Positions 8,748 through 15,904 of a DNA stretch of 64,000 bases are shown piece by piece. The position numbers and the translations under genes are program-made. A model generated the notes under the pieces. The model was not told the DNA's origin and did no database searches. It worked only from the letters and a program-made list of their open reading frames with translations. The first letter of the stretch is position 1. The number at the start of each line of letters is the position of its first letter. The stretch covers positions 194,372 to 258,371 of the forward strand of contig JARGOK010000001.1 in assembly GCA_029233985.1 (NCBI GenBank), written 5' to 3'. This DNA is from Candidatus Altimarinota bacterium (lineage in GTDB: Bacteria; Patescibacteriota; Gracilibacteria; JAUYGZ01).

Positions 8748-8851
8748 ATGAAGGAGAGAAATAGGATTCCAAGAGTTTTAATAAAAAAGAGCTCTTTCTA
8801 AAGAAGGAACCATACACAAAAGTAAGATTAAAATTTTCGAGAGATTTTTCA

Positions 8852-9475
8852 TTATTGAATGGGGTTTACTCCTTCAAGAATAGTTCTCAATGGTATACAT
8901 TCACCCTCTTTAAATGCAGATGAAATTGAATAAATATAGTTATTCAACTCAAAAAGTATGGATTTTTCTAGGCCAAACTGAACGGTTTCCATCTGAAATG
9001 TATAGGCAGTAAAGCTCTCAAACTCATTAATTTTTTCAACTTGAAACTTCTTCAAATCAGCTCCGAAAGACTCCGTTTCATACTCTTTTTCAATTTTTTC
9101 CCATTCTACAATTGTCATCCCCTCCGTATCATCCTTTCTGTTCACCACCACTCTACAATCATCTTTGTAAATCAATATTCTCCCTTTTTCTACCTCTCTC
9201 GTCACAACCCTGAGTTCTGGATCTAGCTCAAGTTTGTATCCTTCTTCCTTTACTTCCACTACCTGTTTCCCCGATTGTTGGTCGGCGGTGACTTCTACTT
9301 GATCTTCTGGGAGTGATTTCATTCGAAATGGAGGCTCATCACCTAAAACAAGGTACTCTTCCTCAGCAATTTCCGGTTCTATTGGTTCGAGAGAGTTATT
9401 TTGAAAATATTCATAGGAAATAAAACTAGCAAATACTATGATTAGCACCCCACTAATAACGATGATCTTCTTCAT
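8852..9475 (-). CDS. Secreted or membrane-anchored protein of unknown function
   Basis: I do not recognise the family. Residues 5-24 form a hydrophobic signal or anchor segment (IIVISGVLIIVFASFISYEY) with no lipobox Cys. The rest is acidic and hydrophilic and should lie outside the cytoplasm. The C-terminal part (YTFQMETVQFGLEKSILFELNNYIYSI and so on) resembles in layout the lipoproteins at 58588 and 59128: a secreted beta-rich domain of 150-200 residues with a buried hydrophobic strand pair near the end. That similarity is only suggestive. Two Cys residues are present. It is transcribed opposite to both neighbours. Confidence 0.65.
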   Translation of the reverse strand: MKKIIVISGVLIIVFASFISYEYFQNNSLEPIEPEIAEEEYLVLGDEPPFRMKSLPEDQVEVTADQQSGKQVVEVKEEGYKLELDPELRVVTREVEKGRILIYKDDCRVVVNRKDDTEGMTIVEWEKIEKEYETESFGADLKKFQVEKINEFESFTAYTFQMETVQFGLEKSILFELNNYIYSISSAFKEGECIPLRTILEGVNPIQ

Positions 9476-9553
9476 ACATAATTTTATAAGGGTTGTAAAA
9501 TGTAATGCTTCCAGCTTATCACTTTGAGAGTTTCATAGACAGCTTCCTTTCCC

Positions 9554-9582
9554 TTGCAAACCCTAGCACTGGTCTTTATGCT
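9554..9582 (+). promoter_or_regulatory. Promoter of the Nudix-ftsA pair
   Basis: TTGCAA (9554-9559) and TATGCT (9577-9582) are 17 bp apart, with a predicted start near 9589 and the ATG at 9609. Confidence 0.5.
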
Positions 9583-9608
9583 GACTCTGCTCTTTAAAGA
9601 AACCTGCC

Positions 9609-10079
9609 ATGCGTTACCGACCGAATGTCTCTATGATTGTCTTTCGAAAGTCAGATGACAAGTTTTTGTTGGTCCACAAACCGCGCAAGAATCATGCTTG
9701 GCAGTTTCCACAGGGTGGTGTGGACCCCGGTGAAGATAATGAGGAAGCGGCACGACGAGAGCTTCAAGAAGAATTAGGAAATACGAAGTTTCGCATACTG
9801 GGAAAGAGCAACCATGTGTATTTTTATGAGTTCCCGATCGGCTACTCTCGAGATGGCATCTACAAAGGTCACAAACAAACCTATTTTGTCGTAGAATTTA
9901 CGGGAGAAGAACATGAAATCACCCTCCACGAAGATGAACTAGATGACTATCGTTGGGTGCATGAAGCTGAAATCCCAGAATATATCGAATCTGATGAATA
10001 TCTCGCAAAGCTCAAACTTGTTCTCCATGAATTTTTTAAAGGAAAAGTCCCTTCTCAATCTCTCTCTGAATCATCTTAA
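9609..10079 (+). CDS. Nudix hydrolase, RppH/Ap4A-hydrolase type
   Basis: The Nudix box is complete (GGVDPGEDNEEAARRELQEE, residues about 36-55), giving the magnesium site that cleaves a nucleoside diphosphate linked to another group. The N-terminal MRYRPNVSMIVFR and the WQFPQGGVDPGE context match the dinucleoside tetraphosphatase and RNA 5' pyrophosphohydrolase (RppH) subgroup. Activity on mRNA 5' ends or on Ap4A is therefore likely, but I cannot choose between them. Length (156) is normal. The stop is six bases before the FtsA-like gene, so the two form an operon behind the promoter at 9554-9582. Confidence 0.88.
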   Translation: MRYRPNVSMIVFRKSDDKFLLVHKPRKNHAWQFPQGGVDPGEDNEEAARRELQEELGNTKFRILGKSNHVYFYEFPIGYSRDGIYKGHKQTYFVVEFTGEEHEITLHEDELDDYRWVHEAEIPEYIESDEYLAKLKLVLHEFFKGKVPSQSLSESS

Positions 10080-10085
10080 ACGTCT

Positions 10086-11315
10086 ATGTTTCAAAGCGCT
10101 GAAAAAACAAATGTCCTCTGCCTAGATATTGGGACATCACGGATTACTGCTTGTATCTTTCAAGAAGTCAACCATGAGCTCCAACTGAAAGGAGTGAGTG
10201 TCGTACCACAAGCCCATGGAAGCCTCCACAATGGAGCTATTGTGAATATTTCTGAGACTATTGCTGCAGTACAAGAAGCGGTAAAACAGGCAGAAAATAA
10301 AGCAAAAATTTCTGCAAAAGATATGGTCATTGGACTTTCTGGTGAGCTTGCTAAAGGGATGACTGTAAAACTGACTTCTGTTCGTACAGAACCCGAACAA
10401 GAGATCAATCAACAAGAAATAAAATCACTCCTCCATGAACTCCAGTGGCAGGCTTTTGATACCATTCGAAGTAATATTTCTGAAGAATTAAGTATATCCG
10501 AGATTGAATTGAAGCTCGTGAATGCATCTGTAGTGAGTATCCAAGTCGATGGTGAACGGGTGACTGATCCAATTGGCATGAAAGGAAAACAGATTCAGCT
10601 GGATATTTTCAACTGCTTTGCCCCAGTGCAGCACTTTGGGCAAATCCAAAATATTGCCGTAGAACTTCCTCTCCACGACCTCAAAGGCGTCTTTGTTCAA
10701 GGCTTTGCTGTTTGTCATTCACTTGCACTCAATGACGCCTTTGCTAATGCAGTCGTCATCGATATTGGAGCAGGAACAACAGATATTTGTATTATTTCTG
10801 AAGGAAAAATTCTGGGAAACCGCTCCTTCGCCCTAGCTGGAAACTCTATTACAAAAAGAATCGCCTACGCGCTCTCCACGTCTTTTGGAGAGGCTGAACA
10901 AGTGAAGCTCAGCTATAGTAATGAAACCCTCGAAAGACGATCATCAATGATTATCCGTGAAGCGATTCACGATGATATCGATATTTGGCTCTCCAGCTTG
11001 GAATTTAGCCTAAAAGAGCTTCCTCTTAAAAACCTTCCACACAACTTCCTCGTCTCTGGGAACGGAGCGAAGCTTCCGGAATTCAAAGCAGCACTGAAAG
11101 ACCATCCTTGGGTTAATATGTTTCCGATGACGGGCTCTGTAGAGGTGAGAGACCTGGACTATAGTGACCTGATCACAGGAGACTTCAATCCAGATCAATT
11201 TGACCCAGACTTTATCCCTTCTGTGGCTGTTGCAACGACAGCAAGCGATCTGCTCTACAACCATTCAACACTGGATTCGATGCTGAGCACAATTATTGCG
11301 GACAAAGGAGTGTAG
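10086..11315 (+). CDS. ftsA: FtsA-like actin-fold ATPase
   Basis: Members of this family polymerise at the membrane and tether FtsZ during cell division. Actin-fold phosphate loops are visible: LCLDIGTSRITACIF near residue 11 and VVIDIGAGTTDICII near 221. The region around 60-170, after HNGAIVNISE, fits the SHS2/1C insertion characteristic of FtsA. LVSGNGAKLPEF near 321 is the third nucleotide-binding loop. The C-terminus ends in LDSMLSTIIADKGV, without a clear amphipathic membrane-targeting helix of the usual FtsA kind. No ftsZ is nearby. PilM is the alternative, but the insertion favours FtsA. Confidence 0.78.
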   Translation: MFQSAEKTNVLCLDIGTSRITACIFQEVNHELQLKGVSVVPQAHGSLHNGAIVNISETIAAVQEAVKQAENKAKISAKDMVIGLSGELAKGMTVKLTSVRTEPEQEINQQEIKSLLHELQWQAFDTIRSNISEELSISEIELKLVNASVVSIQVDGERVTDPIGMKGKQIQLDIFNCFAPVQHFGQIQNIAVELPLHDLKGVFVQGFAVCHSLALNDAFANAVVIDIGAGTTDICIISEGKILGNRSFALAGNSITKRIAYALSTSFGEAEQVKLSYSNETLERRSSMIIREAIHDDIDIWLSSLEFSLKELPLKNLPHNFLVSGNGAKLPEFKAALKDHPWVNMFPMTGSVEVRDLDYSDLITGDFNPDQFDPDFIPSVAVATTASDLLYNHSTLDSMLSTIIADKGV

Positions 11316-11360
11316 ATAAGCAATGCGACCTAAACCGTAGACAAACACTGTTGTCAATAC

Positions 11361-11388
11361 TTGACAAACATTATTTATTGTGTATAAT
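11361..11388 (+). promoter_or_regulatory. Consensus sigma70-type promoter
   Basis: TTGACA (11361-11366) and TATAAT (11383-11388), both perfect, are 16 bp apart. The start near 11395 lies about 24 nt before the ATG at 11419. This also shows that an upstream in-frame GTG at 11380 cannot be the start, because it overlaps the -10 element. Confidence 0.8.
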
Positions 11389-11418
11389 TCAATAAATATA
11401 CTATTTGTCAATACCCCT

Positions 11419-12510
11419 ATGACAACTCCACTCAAGACTTTCAAACAACAGATTAAACTCCTCAGAACAACTGATAAAAGAGGATCTCTAAACCCAAATA
11501 ATTCACATGGGTTTTCAAAAATGTGCTCTTTGCTGGACTCCAAAGAAGTCCGCATAACAGACTTGAAAGAAAAAATACGAGCTGATGTCATGAGTATGAT
11601 CTTGAGAAGAATTGCTCTTCTCAACCCAGATGTCCTTAGTGACGCTCAAAAAAATGTCCTTCAGAATGCTCAAGGGTTTACAGATTATGAAGGAGAGGAC
11701 ATTGTTTTCGAAAATTTTCCAAACCTTGAGAGGAAATTCCTGCTTTTCCTGAGTACCTACCTCAATCAAAAGCTTTTTCTCAACTCTGAATTGCTCAGTA
11801 TTCGATCTCCTGAAAACGGTGTTAGATTCGAGAGTACTGGGCTCGGGCTTACAAAACAAGGAAAGAAAACCTTTCGCCTCTCATGGACAAATCTTGATGG
11901 AGAAAGGAAGAATGTGAACATAACTGCTGACACCAAAGACGGCAGCGTCACCTTTAGTGAAAGTGGATCTGAACTGACGGCGGAAGAAAGACTCTTTCTC
12001 ATAAGACTCATTGGGCGGACCAATAAACCTCATCCAGATGCATTCACAGATATCGATACAAAGGCTGTAAAGATCGCTAAACAGAAGATTTTGTATACTT
12101 TTAAAGGAAAACCTCAATCTGTGGACATGACGGGCCTCAATCTTTCAGATGAAATTCAAGGACAGGTCGATACGTTTCTTAAAAAAGAGATCATCAGTCC
12201 TGAACTCTCGCTCGCATATATGGGAGACTCAGATGTTGTGAATTTTAAAGACTCAGAGAATCAAGCGCTCGTTACAATACACAATGGGTTTGAATGTATT
12301 CTCTCTAAAAATGATGAAGGATGTCATCTTGGTTTTAGACCTGTAAACACAGATACGAAGCCCCGATATGTCCGTCTTTCTGAGAATGATCAAGCAGAAG
12401 CTGAAGATCTCCTCAGAATAAAAAATGTCCGTTTTGTGAGTAAAAATCGGACAGATATGGATCTTGATCGGTTTAGTGAAGAGGGCGAGTATTTCCCTAA
12501 AGTAGGGTAA
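11419..12510 (+). CDS. Unknown cytosolic protein
   Basis: I do not recognise this 363-residue protein. It has no signal peptide or membrane helix. The N-terminal 130 residues look helical and basic (TTPLKTFKQQIKLLRTTDKR). The rest alternates short beta-like strands with charged loops, including two similar halves around RLSWTNLDGERKNVNITAD and KILYTFKGKPQSVDMTGL that might be a repeated beta domain. The start at ATG 11419 is set by the promoter, whose -10 lies inside any longer reading. It is one of several single unknown genes in this window driven by near-consensus promoters. Confidence 0.7.
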   Translation: MTTPLKTFKQQIKLLRTTDKRGSLNPNNSHGFSKMCSLLDSKEVRITDLKEKIRADVMSMILRRIALLNPDVLSDAQKNVLQNAQGFTDYEGEDIVFENFPNLERKFLLFLSTYLNQKLFLNSELLSIRSPENGVRFESTGLGLTKQGKKTFRLSWTNLDGERKNVNITADTKDGSVTFSESGSELTAEERLFLIRLIGRTNKPHPDAFTDIDTKAVKIAKQKILYTFKGKPQSVDMTGLNLSDEIQGQVDTFLKKEIISPELSLAYMGDSDVVNFKDSENQALVTIHNGFECILSKNDEGCHLGFRPVNTDTKPRYVRLSENDQAEAEDLLRIKNVRFVSKNRTDMDLDRFSEEGEYFPKVG

Positions 12511-12668
12511 GCAACATATCAATCTTTTGGAAATCATTTCAATGCTGAAGTTTTTGGGACTTCTGAAAAGAACGAGTTTGCCACCCTATGAATCTCTCAA
12601 GGTGTCTCTATCCGCAATGTCGGTGTTATTTCTCTTTTTTTGTGATAAAATGGAAGCTCATCTATACT

Positions 12669-13790
12669 ATGAAATACCTCGTCGGAATGTCGGGCGGAAT
12701 AGACTCTTCGGTCGCCGCAGTAAAGCTCAAGAAAGAAGGCCATGATGTGATCGGAGTACATATGATCCTCTGGGCGGAAGACCAGCACAAGAACAAATGC
12801 TGTAATACAGCTGATATGATGTGGGCCCGCCAGGTCTGCAACCGTTTTGATATTCCTTTTTATACCTTGAATTTTAAGGAGTACTTCAAGGAGAAGATTG
12901 TGGATAAAGCATATTTAGAAATTCATGAAGAAGGGAAGACCCCGAATCCTTGTGTGAGCTGCAATCGAAATATTCGTTTTGGGGCGATGCTAAAGAAAGG
13001 ATTGGAACTGGGAGTAGACAAAGTCTGCACCGGACACTATGCCAAGGTGGAGGAAGTGGCTCCAGTCAGAGACATGGAGCCAGCGGAATTAGCGCCCGTT
13101 TTTAAGCTGAAAAGGGGAGTGGACGACACGAAAGACCAGAGCTACTTCCTCCATCGAGTGACACAAGAAAAGCTGGCGAAGATGCACTTTCCACTAGGAG
13201 ATATGAAGAAAGATGACGTGAAAAAACTGGCAGAAGAGTGGGAACTAGTGAATACGAATCGGGTAAAGCTGGAAAGCCAAGATCTCTGCTTTTTACCTGA
13301 AAAAACTCCAGAGCCTTTTTTGAAGCGACATATGGATGAGAAGCACTTTGAAGCTGGGGATATTGTGACGGAAGATGGAAAGAAAGTAGGGAACCATAGA
13401 GGTATGACCAACTATACGATGGGTCAACGAAAGGGATTGGATATTGGAGGACTGGACGAACCATTGTACGTGATTGGGAAGGATTCTGAAAAGAACCACG
13501 TGGTGGTGGGGACAGCGGACAAGGGATTTAAAACTGAAGTGAAGCTGAGGAACTTGAACCTGATTGATCCGAACTTCGATGAAAAAAAAGTCTACGACTT
13601 GAAATTGAGATATAGAGGTAAAGGAGTCCAAGGAACGGTGAAACGTGTCGGAAAACCTTATTCAGATGACTCTGGTGAGCTCTGGGATGCTTTGGTGGTA
13701 CTGAAAGAACCGCAGAGAATGGTGACTCCGGGACAGTTTGTGGTGATGTATGATGGAGATGAGTGTTTGGGGGGTGGAGAGATAGTGTAA
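12669..13790 (+). CDS. mnmA: tRNA-specific 2-thiouridylase carrying an in-frame palindromic insert
   Basis: The product thiolates uridine 34 of Lys, Glu and Gln tRNAs, using ATP and sulfur relayed from a cysteine desulfurase. GMSGGIDSSVAA near residue 6 is the PP-loop that binds ATP. The catalytic Cys pair lies in NPCVSCN near 96-102 and QDLCFL near 208. TGHYA, GVDDTKDQSYF and YTMGQRKGL are family signatures. The ATG at 12669 is used because homology starts at once (MKYLVGMSGG). Residues 130-138 (VAPVRDMEP) are encoded by a palindromic repeat also found at 6919-6941. The loop between TGHYAK and the GVDDTKDQSYF motif is about 12 residues longer than I expect, so the element seems to have inserted without breaking the frame. 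Length 373. Confidence 0.93.
   Translation: MKYLVGMSGGIDSSVAAVKLKKEGHDVIGVHMILWAEDQHKNKCCNTADMMWARQVCNRFDIPFYTLNFKEYFKEKIVDKAYLEIHEEGKTPNPCVSCNRNIRFGAMLKKGLELGVDKVCTGHYAKVEEVAPVRDMEPAELAPVFKLKRGVDDTKDQSYFLHRVTQEKLAKMHFPLGDMKKDDVKKLAEEWELVNTNRVKLESQDLCFLPEKTPEPFLKRHMDEKHFEAGDIVTEDGKKVGNHRGMTNYTMGQRKGLDIGGLDEPLYVIGKDSEKNHVVVGTADKGFKTEVKLRNLNLIDPNFDEKKVYDLKLRYRGKGVQGTVKRVGKPYSDDSGELWDALVVLKEPQRMVTPGQFVVMYDGDECLGGGEIV
13058..13081 (+). repeat. Palindromic element inside the mnmA coding sequence
   Basis: This is a 24-bp hairpin-forming sequence whose outer 7 bp are GGCTCCA and TGGAGCC. Positions 13058-13080 are the exact reverse complement of 6919-6941. Related partial copies are at 15782-15797, 28404-28417 and 38864-38874. 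Confidence 0.7.
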
Positions 13791-13869
13791 TTGAAGGAGA
13801 AGGAGTAAGATGAAGGAGGTAAGGCAAAACCTTATTCCTTTTTCTTACTTTTCCTCATTTTTCTTTCAT

Positions 13870-14418
13870 ATGTCCAAAAAAAATCTTTCGTTAATTGTAA
13901 TAGGAATCCTCATCGCACAAGCCCTTATCCTCCACTTTATGGGGCGCCTCTGGGTCTGCGATTGTGATTCGATCAAGTTGTGGTATCCCGATGCCAATGG
14001 CTCAGAAAATTCTCAACATTTTTTTGATCCCTATTTCTTTAGTCATATCGTCCACGGACTGCTGTTTTTCGTGATCTTATTGATGTTTGATATGCCGCTC
14101 TGGAAAAAGCTCTTGATTGCTCTTGGGATTGAGGTTGCTTGGGAAATCGTGGAAAACACTCCAATGACCATTGAGAGATACCGAGCTGCAACGATCTCAC
14201 TCGGGTATACAGGAGATACGATACTAAATTCTGTGATGGATACGGTGGCAATGATAGCAGGATTTTGGTTTGCAGCTAAGAATCGTCTTTGGACAACCGT
14301 CTCCTTGATTATCCTCATTGAGATTGTCATGGCCTGGTGGATAAAAGATAACCTTCTCCTCAATGTGATTATGCTTTTATACCCGCTCGAGTGGATTAGA
14401 GAGTGGCAAGCAGCTTAA
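13870..14418 (+). CDS. UPF0314 (DUF2585) family membrane protein
   Basis: The protein belongs to a membrane family of unknown function that I know mainly from Alphaproteobacteria. The match is extensive: SHIVHGLLFF near residue 59, then AWEIVENTPMTIERYRAA and LGYTGDTILNSVMDTVAM in the middle, and KDNLLLNVIMLLYPLEWIR near the end. About five membrane helices are visible (about 6-25, 58-77, 80-100, 123-145 and 150-175). A first-helix VCDCDSI and SEQSQ-like polar loop sit outside. The ATG at 13870 is chosen because the residues upstream of it are not part of the family. Length 182 is normal. An Alphaproteobacterial family in this background suggests transfer. Confidence 0.82.
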   Translation: MSKKNLSLIVIGILIAQALILHFMGRLWVCDCDSIKLWYPDANGSENSQHFFDPYFFSHIVHGLLFFVILLMFDMPLWKKLLIALGIEVAWEIVENTPMTIERYRAATISLGYTGDTILNSVMDTVAMIAGFWFAAKNRLWTTVSLIILIEIVMAWWIKDNLLLNVIMLLYPLEWIREWQAA

Positions 14419-14428
14419 AAAATATCTG

Positions 14429-14437
14429 TGATATGAT
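14429..14437 (+). promoter_or_regulatory. Extended -10 element, possible leaderless start
   Basis: TG-A-TATGAT (14429-14437) has its expected transcription start at about 14443-14444, exactly at the ATG of the next gene. No convincing -35 is seen, so this is tentative. Confidence 0.35.
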
Positions 14438-14443
14438 AGTGGT

Positions 14444-15640
14444 ATGAAAACAATCAACACAGACGTAGTGGTAGTAGGTGCCGGACCAGCAGGTGTCATC
14501 TTAGCGTATCTATTGGCAAAGAAGGGGATTGAAGTGACCTTAGTTGAAGCTCAAAAGGACTTTGATCGGGAATTCCGTGGAGATACTCTACACCCGACGA
14601 CCCTGGAAACGATGGAGAGCTTGGGTCTTATTGATGAATTGAAGAAATTGCCACATACCTTGCTCAAGGAGCCTATCTTGCATCTTCCACAGGGGATCGT
14701 GAGACCGGGAAGCTTGGACTGTGTCCGCTCAAAGTACCAGTACATTATGCTCATGCCCCAGCAAGATTTTCTGAACTTTATGGTCACTAAAGCGAAAGTC
14801 TTCCCTTCTTTTCAGATACTGATGAATACCAAGGCACAAAAACTCATCAAGAATAAGGAAACTGTTCTTGGAGTGGAGTGCTCTGCAAAAAATGAAGAGG
14901 TGATGATACATGCTGACGTAGTGATAGGAGCTGATGGAAGATTTTCTACGCTTCGAAAACTGCTCGAAAAGGAAGTAGAAAAAAGTGATGTGCCAGTTGA
15001 TATTTTGTGGTTTAAGCTGCCAAAAGAGAAGCATGAACAAACAACAGGTATTGGTGCCTTTATCGAAAATGGAAAGTTCCTGGTAGAACTCGAACGCCAT
15101 GACCATTGGCAAATGGGACTCATGCTAGAAAAAGGCACATTTGCGGAGTTTAAAAAGAAAGGTATTGAAAATCTTCACGCAGAAGTCAGCTCGATGGATC
15201 CAACCCTTACTTCAAAGCTCAAAACCCTAACAGATTGGGACCAAGTTGGGTTTCTTCCTATTGAGTGTGGCCAGGTGAAGAAGTGGTACGAAGATGGCGT
15301 ATTGCTTATCGGTGATGCTGCCCATGTGATGTCTCCTGTAGGTGGCGTGGGAATTAACTATGCAATACAAGATGCGGTGGAAACCGCCAATGTAATCACA
15401 AAACCACTCCTTGAAAAGCGCCTGAAAACATCAGATTTAGCTCGTGTTCAGAGCAAGCGGAAATGGCCAACAAGAGTGATTCTCTGGTTTCAAAACTTTG
15501 CTCATCAGCGCATCATCAAAACCATCGTTGATAAGAATCAACCACCATCAGTGCCTTTCTTTATGAAATGGCAATGGGTGAGGAACATAGTGATTCGATT
15601 TATTGCGATTGGGTTGTGGAGAGTGAAAGTGGAGGATTAG
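14444..15640 (+). CDS. FAD-dependent oxidoreductase, aromatic-ring monooxygenase fold
   Basis: The protein has the para-hydroxybenzoate hydroxylase fold of group A flavoprotein monooxygenases. VVVVGAGPAGVILAYLLAKK near residue 8 is the Rossmann FAD motif, GADGRFSTLR near 165 the DG motif, and LLIGDAAHVMSPVGGVGINY near 288-307 the GD motif that binds the flavin ribityl chain. The C-terminal 60 residues contain hydrophobic and aromatic helices (MKWQWVRNIVIRFIAIGLW) that may associate with the membrane. Family members hydroxylate aromatic compounds or act on isoprenoid quinones or lipids. No substrate can be inferred and no quinone pathway gene is nearby. Length 398 is typical. Confidence 0.85.
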   Translation: MKTINTDVVVVGAGPAGVILAYLLAKKGIEVTLVEAQKDFDREFRGDTLHPTTLETMESLGLIDELKKLPHTLLKEPILHLPQGIVRPGSLDCVRSKYQYIMLMPQQDFLNFMVTKAKVFPSFQILMNTKAQKLIKNKETVLGVECSAKNEEVMIHADVVIGADGRFSTLRKLLEKEVEKSDVPVDILWFKLPKEKHEQTTGIGAFIENGKFLVELERHDHWQMGLMLEKGTFAEFKKKGIENLHAEVSSMDPTLTSKLKTLTDWDQVGFLPIECGQVKKWYEDGVLLIGDAAHVMSPVGGVGINYAIQDAVETANVITKPLLEKRLKTSDLARVQSKRKWPTRVILWFQNFAHQRIIKTIVDKNQPPSVPFFMKWQWVRNIVIRFIAIGLWRVKVED

Positions 15641-15774
15641 CTTACCCATTCAGCCTGATATTATATTCTTTGTTATTCTTATTGGAGTGTAGTGGAACAG
15701 AAGAATCCCTTTCTTAGAAAGGCTATTAAGAGTGATTAAAAAAAGGATCTCTACGTTTCTACCCTCCTCCAAAA

Positions 15775-15838
15775 AACCCTCGGCTCCAGTCGACATGATA
15801 AAAAGAGAAAACCCTCGGCTCCTTCAAAGAGGAGACAC
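15775..15838 (+). repeat. Cluster of dispersed elements between convergent genes
   Basis: AACCCTCGGCTCC occurs twice, at 15775-15787 and 15810-15822. The second copy extends to 15838 and matches 5793-5821. The first runs into GGCTCCAGTCGACATG (15782-15797), a shortened version of the palindrome in mnmA. Downstream, CCCCTTTTAAGGG near 15880-15895 is another short palindrome. The rest of the 264-bp gap shows nothing else. Confidence 0.5.
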
Positions 15839-15904
15839 TTCCAGGAACTATCAAACACTCATATACTCACTGTGTTATCCCCCTTTTAAGGGAGTAGAGG
15901 TCTC

